From Blautia hydrogenotrophica DSM 10507 (GTDB taxonomy: Bacteria; Bacillota; Clostridia; Lachnospirales; Lachnospiraceae): a stretch of 64,000 nucleotides of DNA. The stretch is taken from assembly GCF_034356035.1 (NCBI RefSeq), contig NZ_CP136423.1, forward strand, positions 1,054,001 through 1,118,000, read 5' to 3'. Below the pieces are notes generated by a model that worked only from the letters and a program-made list of their open reading frames with translations, did not search any database and was not told the origin of the DNA. Below are positions 43,748 through 52,282 of this stretch, piece by piece; positions within the stretch are counted from its first letter, which is position 1, and the number at the start of each line of letters is the position of its first letter. Position numbers and translations under genes: made by a program.

Positions 43748-43811
43748 AGTATTCCGCTTTAAAAAGACGGGCACACCTGAATTCACATAGTTTTGATTTT
43801 TTGAATTTTGA

Positions 43812-43879
43812 GTAACAGTGGCGTCAATCACGATAAGCACGTAGTGCAGTTTTACGAATGACGTTGGCTGAACAGTTAC
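43812..43879. repeat. Degenerate short relative of the 170-bp element
   Basis: GTAACAGTGGCGTCA at 43812 and TGACGTTGGCTGAACAGTTAC ending at 43879 form an imperfect inverted repeat of 68 bases. The right end GGCTGAACAGTTAC resembles the element end GGCTGAATAGTTAC. It lies in the pab leader. Relation is suggestive only. Confidence 0.45.
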
Positions 43880-43983
43880 AATTTTTAATAGAATTTTCTC
43901 GATCAGTGTACCACAATTCTTTCATTTCGTCTATAATAAATGTTAAAAAAGCAGTAGAAATCCGTACTCTCGGGACCTTTTGA

Positions 43984-44077
43984 TGTTATATAAAAGACTT
44001 TGTCACGCTAATAAAGTAGTGAGTGCCCCCTCAAAGATTGAGGGGATGGAGAGTTGAAGTGGGCTTGCCCACTTTGT
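43984..44077. repeat. Dispersed hairpin repeat, internally deleted copy
   Basis: GTTATATAAAAGACTTTGTCACGCT matches the first module of the 8770 copy. The sequence then jumps to CCCCCTCAAAGATTGAGGGG, GAGTTGAAG and a GTGGGC/GCCCAC hairpin. The central modules are missing. It lies between the divergent pab leader and the esterase gene; the rest of 43880-44133 holds no gene. Confidence 0.65.
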
Positions 44078-44133
44078 TATGATGCTATGACCGGACTTCT
44101 GAATGTGTATCAGAGAATACAGGAGGAATTAAG

Positions 44134-44955
44134 ATGCGACATGAGAAAATAAAGATTCAGATACAGGGCAGTGCGTATTATGGATGGCTTTATACTTATC
44201 TTTGGGACAATTCCAGAGAACTCTACGACGGCAGGAAGAGACCGATCGTCCTGCTCTGCCCGGGAGGAGGCTATGAGATGACTTCCGACAGGGAGGCGGA
44301 AGCGATGGCTTTGAAATTCATGACTATGGGCTGTCATGCGGCGGTGTTGCGGTACAGCGTGGCTCCTGCCAGGTACCCGGAAGCTTTACTTCAATTGGCT
44401 GAGGCTGTCAGGCTAGTTCGAAAAAAGGCACGTGAGTGGTATATCATGGAGGACGCAGTGGTGGTTCAGGGTTCCTCGGCGGGAGGACACCTTGCAGCCT
44501 GTCTCGGAGTGTTCTGGAAAAAAGATTTTCTGCTGGAAAGGTTAGCCTGCGGCAGCGAAGAGATACGGCCGAATCGCTTGATTTTAAGCTATCCTGTGAT
44601 CTCAGCAGGAGAGTATATCCATGAAGGGAGCTTTCGAAATTTGCTGGGAGAAGATTGGGAACAAAGAAAAGACTTTTTCTCTTTAGAAGAGCAGATCAGT
44701 AAAGATACGCCGCCATCTTTTTTATGGCACACCGCTTCGGATGCGTCAGTGCCAGCAGAGAATTCGCTTTTATTTTTGAGTGGACTGCGCAGATATAAAA
44801 TTCCAGTGGAGTTTCATCTTTATGAGGCAGGAGCGCATGGAATGGGGACCGCAGGGCCTTTGAGCATGGATGCCCATGGTGGTGGGGTACAAAAGGAATG
44901 CGAAAATTGGATGGAGCTGGCGTGTAATTGGCTGCACAGACAGTGGGAATTTTGA
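44134..44955 (+). CDS. Alpha/beta hydrolase, acetyl-esterase-like
   Basis: Cytoplasmic hydrolase of 273 residues of the BD-FAE/acetyl esterase group. LLCPGGGYEM is the oxyanion-hole segment, the nucleophile Ser is in VQGSSAGGHLA, the acid is in HTASDASVPAENS and the His is in EAGAHGMG. Such enzymes remove acetyl groups from sugars. It stands alone ahead of the phosphatase gene with no close partner. AGGAGG precedes the ATG. Confidence 0.82.
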   Translation: MRHEKIKIQIQGSAYYGWLYTYLWDNSRELYDGRKRPIVLLCPGGGYEMTSDREAEAMALKFMTMGCHAAVLRYSVAPARYPEALLQLAEAVRLVRKKAREWYIMEDAVVVQGSSAGGHLAACLGVFWKKDFLLERLACGSEEIRPNRLILSYPVISAGEYIHEGSFRNLLGEDWEQRKDFFSLEEQISKDTPPSFLWHTASDASVPAENSLLFLSGLRRYKIPVEFHLYEAGAHGMGTAGPLSMDAHGGGVQKECENWMELACNWLHRQWEF

Positions 44956-45048
44956 TGGTTAATTGAATCATTTTGTTGTATAATGGAGGCAGTGAAATCG
45001 CTGTCTAAGAGGATAGCGGCGAAAGGAAACTTTGGAGAATAAAGAAAT

Positions 45049-45798
45049 ATGATACGGCATTATAGTTTGAACGAGCAGGGGAAGAGAGCTTATCAGGAGG
45101 ATTCTGTGGGGGTTTTCTGCGAGGGGGACCACGGTCTGTTCGCAGTGGCGGATGGATTGGGAGGCCATGGGATGGGGACCCAAGCGTCACAGTGTGCGGT
45201 CCGCTGCGCATTGGAACAATACCACATCGGCTGTGAACCGAAGGAGTATTTTCAGAGAGTTTTTTCTGAGGGGAACCGCAGACTGATACAGATTCAAGAC
45301 GAAGCCAGAACACCAGGGGTGGCGAAGACTACTCTGGTATGCGCATTTATAAAGCAGGATAGACTTTTTGGGGCGCACATAGGAGATAGCAGGATGTATA
45401 TTTTCCGGCAGAACAGGATCGTCTATCAGACTTTAGATCACAGCGTGCCTCAGATGCTAGTGGCCAGTGGGGAAATCCGACCGGAAGAGATTCGCGGCCA
45501 TTCCGACCGGAACAGGCTTTTGAGAGTGTTGGGAGACAGGGACAGAAGTGTGAAGTATCAGGAATCTCCTCCTTGGGACTGGATGCCGGGAGATAAGATT
45601 TTGCTCTGTACAGATGGCTTTTGGGAATATGTAAAGGAGCCGGAGATGGAGAGAGACTTAGAAAACTCAGAGGGACCAAGGGAATGGCTGCTGAGAATGA
45701 AAAAGCGGGTGCGGCGGCGAGGCTTTTTTGAAAAACAGGATAATTACTCTGCCATAGGAATTTGGGCAGATGGAACTGCGAGTACAGCTAAGTGTTAG
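45049..45798 (+). CDS. PP2C-type Ser/Thr protein phosphatase
   Basis: Metal-dependent phosphatase of 249 residues. Motifs are AYQEDSVG, VADGLGGHGMG, HIGDSRMY, LCTDGFWEYV and the last metal Asp in KQDNYSAIG. It probably reverses phosphorylation by the Ser/Thr kinase encoded at 47730; two FHA-domain genes lie between. There is no signal peptide. A TATAAT at 45851, after its stop, may start a separate transcript for the FHA genes. Confidence 0.9.
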   Translation: MIRHYSLNEQGKRAYQEDSVGVFCEGDHGLFAVADGLGGHGMGTQASQCAVRCALEQYHIGCEPKEYFQRVFSEGNRRLIQIQDEARTPGVAKTTLVCAFIKQDRLFGAHIGDSRMYIFRQNRIVYQTLDHSVPQMLVASGEIRPEEIRGHSDRNRLLRVLGDRDRSVKYQESPPWDWMPGDKILLCTDGFWEYVKEPEMERDLENSEGPREWLLRMKKRVRRRGFFEKQDNYSAIGIWADGTASTAKC

Positions 45799-45894
45799 GG
45801 AATGACAGACGCAAGTATACCTGAATTACAAGTCTTAGAGATGGCAGTGGTATAATGACAGAGAGTGCATAAAGAGAGGAAGGAGGAGACAGAG

Positions 45895-46758
45895 GTGAAA
45901 CTTAGAAAATGTGTGAATGGGCATTTTTATGATGAGGAGAATTATGACAGGTGTCCATATTGTGAGCAGATAGATGGGCACAAAAATGAGGTTCCCTGTG
46001 CAGAAGAAAAGACTATGGGGTTTTATTCCATGGAACAAAGGGGACAAATTTTAGAAAGTGAGGAGAGAACTCCGGCTTATTCTCCCCAGTATGACTGTGA
46101 GGAGCAGTCGGGACAGCCAAGGAGAGAGGAAGCGGATTTCTGGATGTCGCAGAATGAATATGGACAGGAGAGCGAGTCTGAGGACTATGACCGGGAGTCG
46201 CCGGAACTGAAGACATCGCCAGAGTATGGCTATAGGCAGAGTAGCCAGGGGTATTGCCCAGAGTATCAGAATCCGTATGGAGGCTATGCTGACAGGTATA
46301 ATCCAATGCCGCCTCAGGGGGATTTTGGAGGGCAGCCTCAGCGATGGGGGACGGAAACTCCAGACGAGGACAACAGAACGGTCGGTTACTATTCCAGAAG
46401 GTTAGGCACAGAGCCTGTGGTGGGATGGCTGGTCTGCGTGGAAGGAACTTGCAAGGGAGAAAGCTTTTCGCTTAAAACAGGTAGAAATTTTGTAGGGCGT
46501 GGCCCAGATATGGATATCGTACTGCGTGATGATCGTGGAGTGTCTAGGAAGCGTCATGCGATCATTGTCTATGAACCAAGGGAGAACATTTTTATTGCTC
46601 AGACCGGGGATTCCAGGGAATTATTCTATGTCAATGACGAGGTGGTTTTAGACCATATTGCATTGCAGTCCTATGATGTCTTGTCTATCGGAAATACGAA
46701 GCTTTTGTTTATTGCTTTGTGTGGGGAGAAATTTAAGTGGGATACGTTTGAAAAATAA
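45895..46758 (+). CDS. Zinc-ribbon and FHA-domain protein
   Basis: Protein of 287 residues. The N-terminus has a zinc-ribbon (CVNGHFYDEENYDRCPYC), the middle (residues 40-175) is low-complexity, rich in Glu, Tyr, Gln and Pro, and the C-terminal third is an FHA domain with GRNFVGRGPDMDIVLRD and RKRHAIIV for phosphothreonine binding. I chose GTG 45895 because AAGGAGG stands eight bases ahead; the in-frame GTG at 45865 lies before that site. It is likely a substrate or adaptor of the kinase nearby. Confidence 0.85.
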   Translation: MKLRKCVNGHFYDEENYDRCPYCEQIDGHKNEVPCAEEKTMGFYSMEQRGQILESEERTPAYSPQYDCEEQSGQPRREEADFWMSQNEYGQESESEDYDRESPELKTSPEYGYRQSSQGYCPEYQNPYGGYADRYNPMPPQGDFGGQPQRWGTETPDEDNRTVGYYSRRLGTEPVVGWLVCVEGTCKGESFSLKTGRNFVGRGPDMDIVLRDDRGVSRKRHAIIVYEPRENIFIAQTGDSRELFYVNDEVVLDHIALQSYDVLSIGNTKLLFIALCGEKFKWDTFEK

Positions 46759-46776
46759 GAGAAGAGGGGGAAGGCT

Positions 46777-47733
46777 ATGATTCAGGAGCGAAGTCTGTGG
46801 AAATTGATTCTTCTGTCTGTGGTGACTTGTGGAATTTATTCCATCTATTTTTGGTATCAGTTTGACAGGGATGTAAATCTTATCTGTGAGGGCGACGGTG
46901 AGCAGCCTATGAGTTATCTGTTGGTTGTGGTTCTCTCAGTTTTGACTTGCAGTATTTTCCTCTGGTATTGGTTTTACAAACAGGCAAACCGGTTGCAGGC
47001 GAATGCCAGACGCTACGGGATGGAGATTCAGGAAAACGGGACGACCGTAATTCTGTGGTTTTTGATCGGCGGATGGTTTTTCTTTGTGGGTATCTTCGTT
47101 GGCTACCATATTTTGATTAAAAATATCAATCGTCTGGCAGAGGCGTACAATCATGATGTACAGCCAAAGGAAGAGGTTGATTTTTACAGCAGGCCTTCAG
47201 ATTATAGGAGAATGGAGGACGAGAGGTACGGTGACGAGCAGATGCAAAGGTCTGATGCCCGTTATCCGGAGGAAGTGTTCGACATTGGATATGAGAAGAG
47301 GTCTGAGAGAACGGAGAGTTTTCAGACGGTGAATCAAATGGCACCGGAAGAAGAGATAAGAGAAGAATTCCAGGGGGAAGAAGAAAAAGGGTATCTGTAT
47401 GGTGTGACTGGAGAGTATGCGGGAGTGAAGCTCTCCATCGACGATGGAAAGTCTGTGATTATCGGGCGAAATCCCCAAGAGTGCAATCTGATTGTAAAGG
47501 GAAGACAGGTCAGCAGAAAACATTGCAGCGTGACTTATGCCCCAGATCAGGACAGGTATCTGTTTGTGGATTACTCTTCAAACGGCACGTATCTGTCAGA
47601 GGACGACAGCCGTTTGCCCTCCTATCGGGAGCTAGTGCTAAGACCGGGCACCACGGTCTATTTAGGAACGAGAGAGATTAGCTTCTGTCTTGGGGGATTA
47701 GGAGAAAAAGAAGGAAAGGATAAGCAGAGATGA
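46777..47733 (+). CDS. DUF4234 membrane protein with C-terminal FHA domain
   Basis: Protein of 318 residues. Residues 1-120 form a DUF4234-like region with three membrane helices (KLILLSVVTCGIYSIYFWYQ). A charged cytoplasmic linker follows, then an FHA domain from about residue 205 with VIIGRNPQECNLIV, SRKHCSV and DYSSNGTYL. It places a phosphothreonine reader at the membrane. Its end overlaps the kinase gene by four bases. GAGGGG precedes the ATG. Confidence 0.85.
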   Translation: MIQERSLWKLILLSVVTCGIYSIYFWYQFDRDVNLICEGDGEQPMSYLLVVVLSVLTCSIFLWYWFYKQANRLQANARRYGMEIQENGTTVILWFLIGGWFFFVGIFVGYHILIKNINRLAEAYNHDVQPKEEVDFYSRPSDYRRMEDERYGDEQMQRSDARYPEEVFDIGYEKRSERTESFQTVNQMAPEEEIREEFQGEEEKGYLYGVTGEYAGVKLSIDDGKSVIIGRNPQECNLIVKGRQVSRKHCSVTYAPDQDRYLFVDYSSNGTYLSEDDSRLPSYRELVLRPGTTVYLGTREISFCLGGLGEKEGKDKQR

Positions 47734-49451
47734 CGGATTTGGAGAAACTGTGTCCAGGGTGCATGAGAATTGTGGAAGATTTCGAAAAACCCTGTCCTTA
47801 TTGTGGATTTGACAAAAGGGAATATGAGAAGACCAGAAGCTATAGGACTCTGCCTCCTGGTACGATTTTAGCGGGGAAATACTTTCTGGGTAAGGTGATC
47901 GGAGAAGGTGGATTTGGGATTACCTATCTGGCCTGGGAGATGAATCTGGAAGTTCCGGTGGCGGTGAAGGAATACTTTCCTTCAGGTCTGGCCACACGGG
48001 ATACCCAGTTGACTGGGGGAAAGAGCAAGACGGTTAGTGTGATGGCAGGAGATCAGGGCCATTATTACCAGTCAGGTTTGAGAAGCTTTGAGCAGGAGGC
48101 CAGGAACCTGGCGAAGTTTCAGAATCTGCCCGGAGTGGTGTCAGTCAAGGATTTATTTTTTGAGAATCAGACGGCTTATCTGGCTATGGAGTACATTCCG
48201 GGGATCACAATGAAGCAGTACCTGCGTTCTAAGGGAAATCGCCTGGATGAGAGGACGGTACTGCGGTTGATGAGACCGGTCTTAGAATCGTTGGATAAGG
48301 TACATAGGAGCGGAATCATACACCGGGATATCAGCCCAGATAATATATTGATTACGGCAGACCAAAAAGTGACTTTGATCGACTTTGGGGCAGCCAGAAT
48401 GGCTTCCGGAAATGACGGAAAGAGCATGACAATACTCCTAAAGCACGGATATGCTCCTGTGGAACAGTATCAGTCAAAAGGGAGACAGGGGCCTTGGACG
48501 GATGTATACGCGATCTGTGCCACCATGTACCGGATGATTTCGGGGAAAGTTCCGGAAGAAGCTGTAGACCGCATTGAGAATGACCGTGTGAAACCGCTGA
48601 CTATGCTGGCCAGGGAGGAAAATTTTCAGGTGTCCCGGCGAGTGTCCGACGTGATTCAAAAAGGTCTGTCGGTCAGTGCTTCACATCGTTATCAAAATGT
48701 GAGAAGTCTGATTCAGGAGTTGTATGAGGAACCGCAGACAGTCCAGCCTCCCGTGGGAGGAGGAACGAGGGTAGTGCCACCAAAACCTCTGAAATCGGAA
48801 CCGAAGAACTATATAGGGATTATCCTGGCTGTGCTTGCGGGATTATTTGCTGTGATTTTGATTTTAGGAGCTGTATTGCTGCTGAAGGGCAAAGAGAAAT
48901 CCGACGATTCACAAAACGTAGAGGTATCAGAGACTTCGACAGAAGCTTCCCCGGAGGCTGTCACACCGGTGACAGCGAAGTTGGTGGATATCAGCCAGGT
49001 GGATTTCACGGAGTACAAGCAGGTGCGGGTGGCTTCGGCAGAGGCAAGCTCTGTGATTCAGCAAGATAATGGTGCTGTGAACACTCCCATGATGATGTTT
49101 GATGAAAATATTGAGACGAACTGGCAGGAAGGAGTCGATGGTCCCGGCTTAGGCGAGTGGGTGGACGCGAAGTTCAGCCAGGAGAGCGGGATTAAGTATT
49201 TGACGTTTAAACTGGGCAACTGGAAGACCAGCCGCTATTATTACGGCAACAACAAACCCAGCAAGATGACCATAACTGTTGGAGAATTCAGCCAGCAGAT
49301 AGAATTTCCAGATGAATGGACAGAGTTTTGTCTGGAATTCAGTCGTCCCTGTCAGGCTGATGGTATTTACATGACCATAGATGAGGTATATCCTGGTACC
49401 GACTGGGACGACACTTGTATTACGGACATGAGAGTATTTGCAGAGGAGTAA
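47730..49451 (+). CDS. Membrane Ser/Thr protein kinase with zinc ribbon and extracellular discoidin-like domain
   Basis: Kinase of 573 residues. An N-terminal zinc ribbon (CPGC at 8-11, CPYC at 22-25) precedes a Hanks-type kinase domain: GEGGFG at 58-63, Lys80 in VAVK, HRD with Asp200, Asn205 and DFG at 218-220. A membrane helix lies near residues 358-385. The extracellular part (about 415-573) resembles the NADase-type glycan-binding domain with FDENIETNWQEG. PASTA repeats of PrkC-type kinases are absent. The layout implies that an external ligand is coupled to phosphorylation of cytoplasmic FHA targets. Confidence 0.88.
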   Translation: MTDLEKLCPGCMRIVEDFEKPCPYCGFDKREYEKTRSYRTLPPGTILAGKYFLGKVIGEGGFGITYLAWEMNLEVPVAVKEYFPSGLATRDTQLTGGKSKTVSVMAGDQGHYYQSGLRSFEQEARNLAKFQNLPGVVSVKDLFFENQTAYLAMEYIPGITMKQYLRSKGNRLDERTVLRLMRPVLESLDKVHRSGIIHRDISPDNILITADQKVTLIDFGAARMASGNDGKSMTILLKHGYAPVEQYQSKGRQGPWTDVYAICATMYRMISGKVPEEAVDRIENDRVKPLTMLAREENFQVSRRVSDVIQKGLSVSASHRYQNVRSLIQELYEEPQTVQPPVGGGTRVVPPKPLKSEPKNYIGIILAVLAGLFAVILILGAVLLLKGKEKSDDSQNVEVSETSTEASPEAVTPVTAKLVDISQVDFTEYKQVRVASAEASSVIQQDNGAVNTPMMMFDENIETNWQEGVDGPGLGEWVDAKFSQESGIKYLTFKLGNWKTSRYYYGNNKPSKMTITVGEFSQQIEFPDEWTEFCLEFSRPCQADGIYMTIDEVYPGTDWDDTCITDMRVFAEE

Positions 49452-49454
49452 GAG

Positions 49455-50399
49455 ATGAATCAGAAGAAAACGAATATATTGGCGGTGCTTTTTCTGTCAG
49501 TTTTAGTCCTAATCCTGGCGGGGCTGCTGATTTTTTCAGGGATTAAGTATCATAAAATGTCTGATAGACTGAAGGCCAGCCAAGAAGAGCTGGAGAAAGT
49601 GCAGCAGTTGGCGGAGCAGAGAGAGGAGGCTGCTTCTCAGGAAGAAGATACCACGGCAGAGACCGAGGAAGAGCAGGGGATTTTAGAAGATCAGCAGGAA
49701 GAAGTTTCAAAAGAAAAAAAGATATACGCGACAGTGATGGACATTCCTGCGGGAAAAAAGATCAACCAAGCTTCTGTGAATATGGAAAACCTAGGGCAGT
49801 ATTTCATGTCCAGTGAAATTTCGGACGATGTCTATGAGAGAATTAATGGAAAATCGTACCGGGAAAATCCTGATATTGGCATCGAAGATTTAAGATATCT
49901 GAAAGTGCTTCATTATAATTATGATCATCAGATTCAAGTGGGGGAGATGATCGTCAATGTCCAGTTGGCAGAGGAGGTCTGCAATATTTTCCGCGAACTG
50001 TTCGAAAATGAATATGAGATTTATTCCATGTATCTAGTGGACAATTTTTGGACGGGAGACGGAGACAGTTCGGATTATGCTTCTATTGATGTGAATAATA
50101 CCTCTTGTTTTAACTATCGGGAGCAGACGGGCGGAGGAGCTTTGTCCAATCATGCGTATGGTTGTGCTATTGATTTGAATCCCATGGAAAATCCTTATGT
50201 AGTTTATGACGGAGATACACCGGTAGAGTGGGCACATTCCAATGCCGATCCTTATATTGACAGAAACAGTGGTGCAGAGCATGTGATTACCCATGACGAT
50301 GTTTGTTACCAGATTTTTGCCAAGTATGGCTACAGCTGGGGCGGAGATTGGAGCAATCCAAAAGATTTTCAGCATTTTGAAAAAAGGCTGTACGGCTGA
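49455..50399 (+). CDS. Membrane-anchored M15-family D,D-carboxypeptidase-like protein
   Basis: Protein of 314 residues with an N-terminal membrane helix (residues 8-29), a charged Glu/Gln-rich stretch to about residue 90, and a C-terminal M15-type zinc peptidase domain. Zinc ligands are likely the His and Asp in SNHAYGCAIDLNP and the His in DFQHFEK. It should cleave peptidoglycan or D-Ala peptides outside the cell. It begins three bases after the kinase stop, so cell-wall cleavage is probably linked to the kinase module. Confidence 0.85.
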   Translation: MNQKKTNILAVLFLSVLVLILAGLLIFSGIKYHKMSDRLKASQEELEKVQQLAEQREEAASQEEDTTAETEEEQGILEDQQEEVSKEKKIYATVMDIPAGKKINQASVNMENLGQYFMSSEISDDVYERINGKSYRENPDIGIEDLRYLKVLHYNYDHQIQVGEMIVNVQLAEEVCNIFRELFENEYEIYSMYLVDNFWTGDGDSSDYASIDVNNTSCFNYREQTGGGALSNHAYGCAIDLNPMENPYVVYDGDTPVEWAHSNADPYIDRNSGAEHVITHDDVCYQIFAKYGYSWGGDWSNPKDFQHFEKRLYG

Positions 50400-50439
50400 G
50401 AAGCGGACTTTTAAAGATTTTAAATAGGAGGGTTTTGCA

Positions 50440-51480
50440 GTGAAGGCGGTAATTTACGAGGAAAAGGGAAAACTGTCGCTGGGGGAACGTCCAGTGCCGC
50501 GGATTTTGGAGAAGACTGACGCGATTGTGAGAGTGACCTTAGCGTCCATCTGTACCAGTGACCTGCATATCAAGCATGGAGCTGTGCTGAAGGCTAAGCC
50601 CGGAGTGGTCGTGGGGCACGAGATGGTTGGAGTGGTCGAGAGCGTCGGGGACGGTGTGAAGAAATTCCGGCCAGGGGACCGTGTGACTGTCAATGTGGAG
50701 ACCTTTTGCGGGGAGTGTTTTTTCTGCAAGAGGGGCTATGTGAACAATTGTACCAATGAAAACGGAGGCTGGGCCCTGGGATGCAGAATTGACGGAGGAC
50801 AGGCGGAGTATGTGCGGGTGCCTATGGCAGACCAGGGATTAAACCACATTCCGGAAGAGCTGGAGGACAGACAGGTATTGTTTGTGGGGGACATTCTCTC
50901 CACAGGATACTGGGCCGCGAAGCTTGGAGAGATCAAGCAGGAGGACACGGTGGTAGTCCTGGGAGCAGGCCCCACGGGAATGTGCGCCATGATGTGCGCG
51001 AAGCTGTACAATCCCAGACATATTGTAGCAGTGGATTTGGACGAAGAAAGGCTAAAGCTGGCAAAGCAGGAGGGCTGGGCAGATGTGACGGTTCAGCCTG
51101 AAAAAGAAGATCTTTTTCAGATTGCAGCGGACTTGACAGATGGAAGGGGAGCAGATGTAGTCCTGGAAGTCGCCGGAGGCCAGGACACCTTTCAAACTGC
51201 CTGGCAGGTGGCCAGACCCAATGGAATCGTCTGTGTCATTGCTGTGTACGGAGAGGCGAAGAGTCTTCCCTTCCCTGAAATGTATGGAAAAAATCTGACG
51301 TTCAAGACGGGAGGCGTGGATGCCTGTGACTGTGAGAGAATTATTGAGTTAATCGCGGAGGGAAAATTGGATACCACGAAGCTGATTACCCATGAGGTGA
51401 CCCTGGAGAATGTGATGGAGGGCTACCGCATCTTTGAAAATAAAGAGGATGGAGTTATCAAGGTAGCCGTGAGACCGTAA
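50440..51480 (+). CDS. Zinc-dependent medium-chain alcohol dehydrogenase
   Basis: Oxidoreductase of 346 residues. Catalytic zinc ligands are in SICTSDLH and GHEMVG, the structural zinc lobe has four cysteines in CGECFFCKRGYVNNC, and the NAD-binding motif is VVLGAGPTG. AGGAGGG precedes the GTG start at 50440. It is close to the secondary alcohol or sorbitol/threonine dehydrogenase branch; the substrate is not decided. A repeat copy begins three bases past its stop. Confidence 0.87.
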   Translation: MKAVIYEEKGKLSLGERPVPRILEKTDAIVRVTLASICTSDLHIKHGAVLKAKPGVVVGHEMVGVVESVGDGVKKFRPGDRVTVNVETFCGECFFCKRGYVNNCTNENGGWALGCRIDGGQAEYVRVPMADQGLNHIPEELEDRQVLFVGDILSTGYWAAKLGEIKQEDTVVVLGAGPTGMCAMMCAKLYNPRHIVAVDLDEERLKLAKQEGWADVTVQPEKEDLFQIAADLTDGRGADVVLEVAGGQDTFQTAWQVARPNGIVCVIAVYGEAKSLPFPEMYGKNLTFKTGGVDACDCERIIELIAEGKLDTTKLITHEVTLENVMEGYRIFENKEDGVIKVAVRP

Positions 51481-51483
51481 AAA

Positions 51484-51612
51484 TGCTCCGCTATGGATGC
51501 GCACGCCGCAATAAAATAGTACACCGCTTTGTGGTGTTGCGGCGGCGCGAAGAGTGGGACGCGCCCTTCAAGATGGAGGGGATGGGGAGCGGAAGCGGGC
51601 CTGCCCTCTTTC
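51484..51612. repeat. Dispersed hairpin repeat, copy without first module
   Basis: TGCTCCGCTATGGATGCGCA, a GCCGCAA/TTGCGGC hairpin, then CCCTTCAAGATGGAGGGG and a GCGGGC/GCCCTC end. It lacks the GTTATAG hairpin and begins right after the dehydrogenase stop codon. Confidence 0.7.
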
Positions 51613-51647
51613 TTCTATTCGGGCTGCTCCTATCAAGCTAGAGGAAG

Positions 51648-52211
51648 CTAGTCTTCCGTCAAATCCACGTAGACCGGCTCATGCCCCAGGGCGGGGATTA
51701 GTTTCTCTGTCAGATCTTTCGTGGAGATTTTCAGACTGGAAGTATTGATGCAGGGATGAAAGCCAAAAAACTCTTCTCTCAGAACATCCCGGTCGATGAG
51801 GAGCTTGACTTTTTTCTCCGGGTCAAACATGAGTCCCATGATGGTGACAGAGCCGGGAGTCAGATTCAGCAGATCCTGCATGTAATCCGGCGAGGCAAAG
51901 GAGAGGCGGGCAGTGTGTATCTGAGCGGATAACTGCTTCGTCTTAAATACTTTGTCTCCCGGCATCAGAAGCAGATAAAAGTCTGTCTTCTGCCGGTTGC
52001 ACAAAAAAAGATTTTTACAGATATGAATCCCCAAAAGCACGTCGGCGTTATGACAGTCCTCCACGGACATTGCGGCAGGATGGTCCAGCCCCGTGTAGGG
52101 GATTTTGTATTTTTCCAATAAGTCATAGCAGAGCAGCTCTTTTTCCAGACGTTCCTCAGGGGCTGGCCTGGATGTAAATAATTCAGCAGTCGTCTCGTGT
52201 GTTGAGTCCAT
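51648..52211 (-). CDS. ProX/YbaK-type aminoacyl-tRNA editing protein
   Basis: Stand-alone editing-domain protein of 187 residues, similar to the prolyl-tRNA synthetase-associated domain (ProXp-ala/PrdX). Segments include LDHPAAMSVED, NLFLCNRQKTDFYL, LTPGSVTIMGL and DRDVLREEFFGFHPC. It probably hydrolyses Ala mis-attached to tRNA-Pro. It ends near a repeat copy and lies behind the endonuclease gene on the same strand with a 71-base gap. A PrdX-like regulatory role for proline metabolism is less likely at this length. Confidence 0.82.
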   Translation of the reverse strand: MDSTHETTAELFTSRPAPEERLEKELLCYDLLEKYKIPYTGLDHPAAMSVEDCHNADVLLGIHICKNLFLCNRQKTDFYLLLMPGDKVFKTKQLSAQIHTARLSFASPDYMQDLLNLTPGSVTIMGLMFDPEKKVKLLIDRDVLREEFFGFHPCINTSSLKISTKDLTEKLIPALGHEPVYVDLTED

Positions 52212-52282
52212 GATTTTCCTCCGATTTTTTAAAATATTTTATCGTATAGTGCCGCCGCAGTGCGCGAAACAAACCGCAGCTC

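Noticed and set aside
43693..43950. T-box riboswitch or trp-type leader peptide before pabA
   Set aside because: The T-box core sequence is missing next to the terminator stem. The short open frame in the leader has no run of Trp, Phe or Tyr codons and lacks a ribosome binding site.
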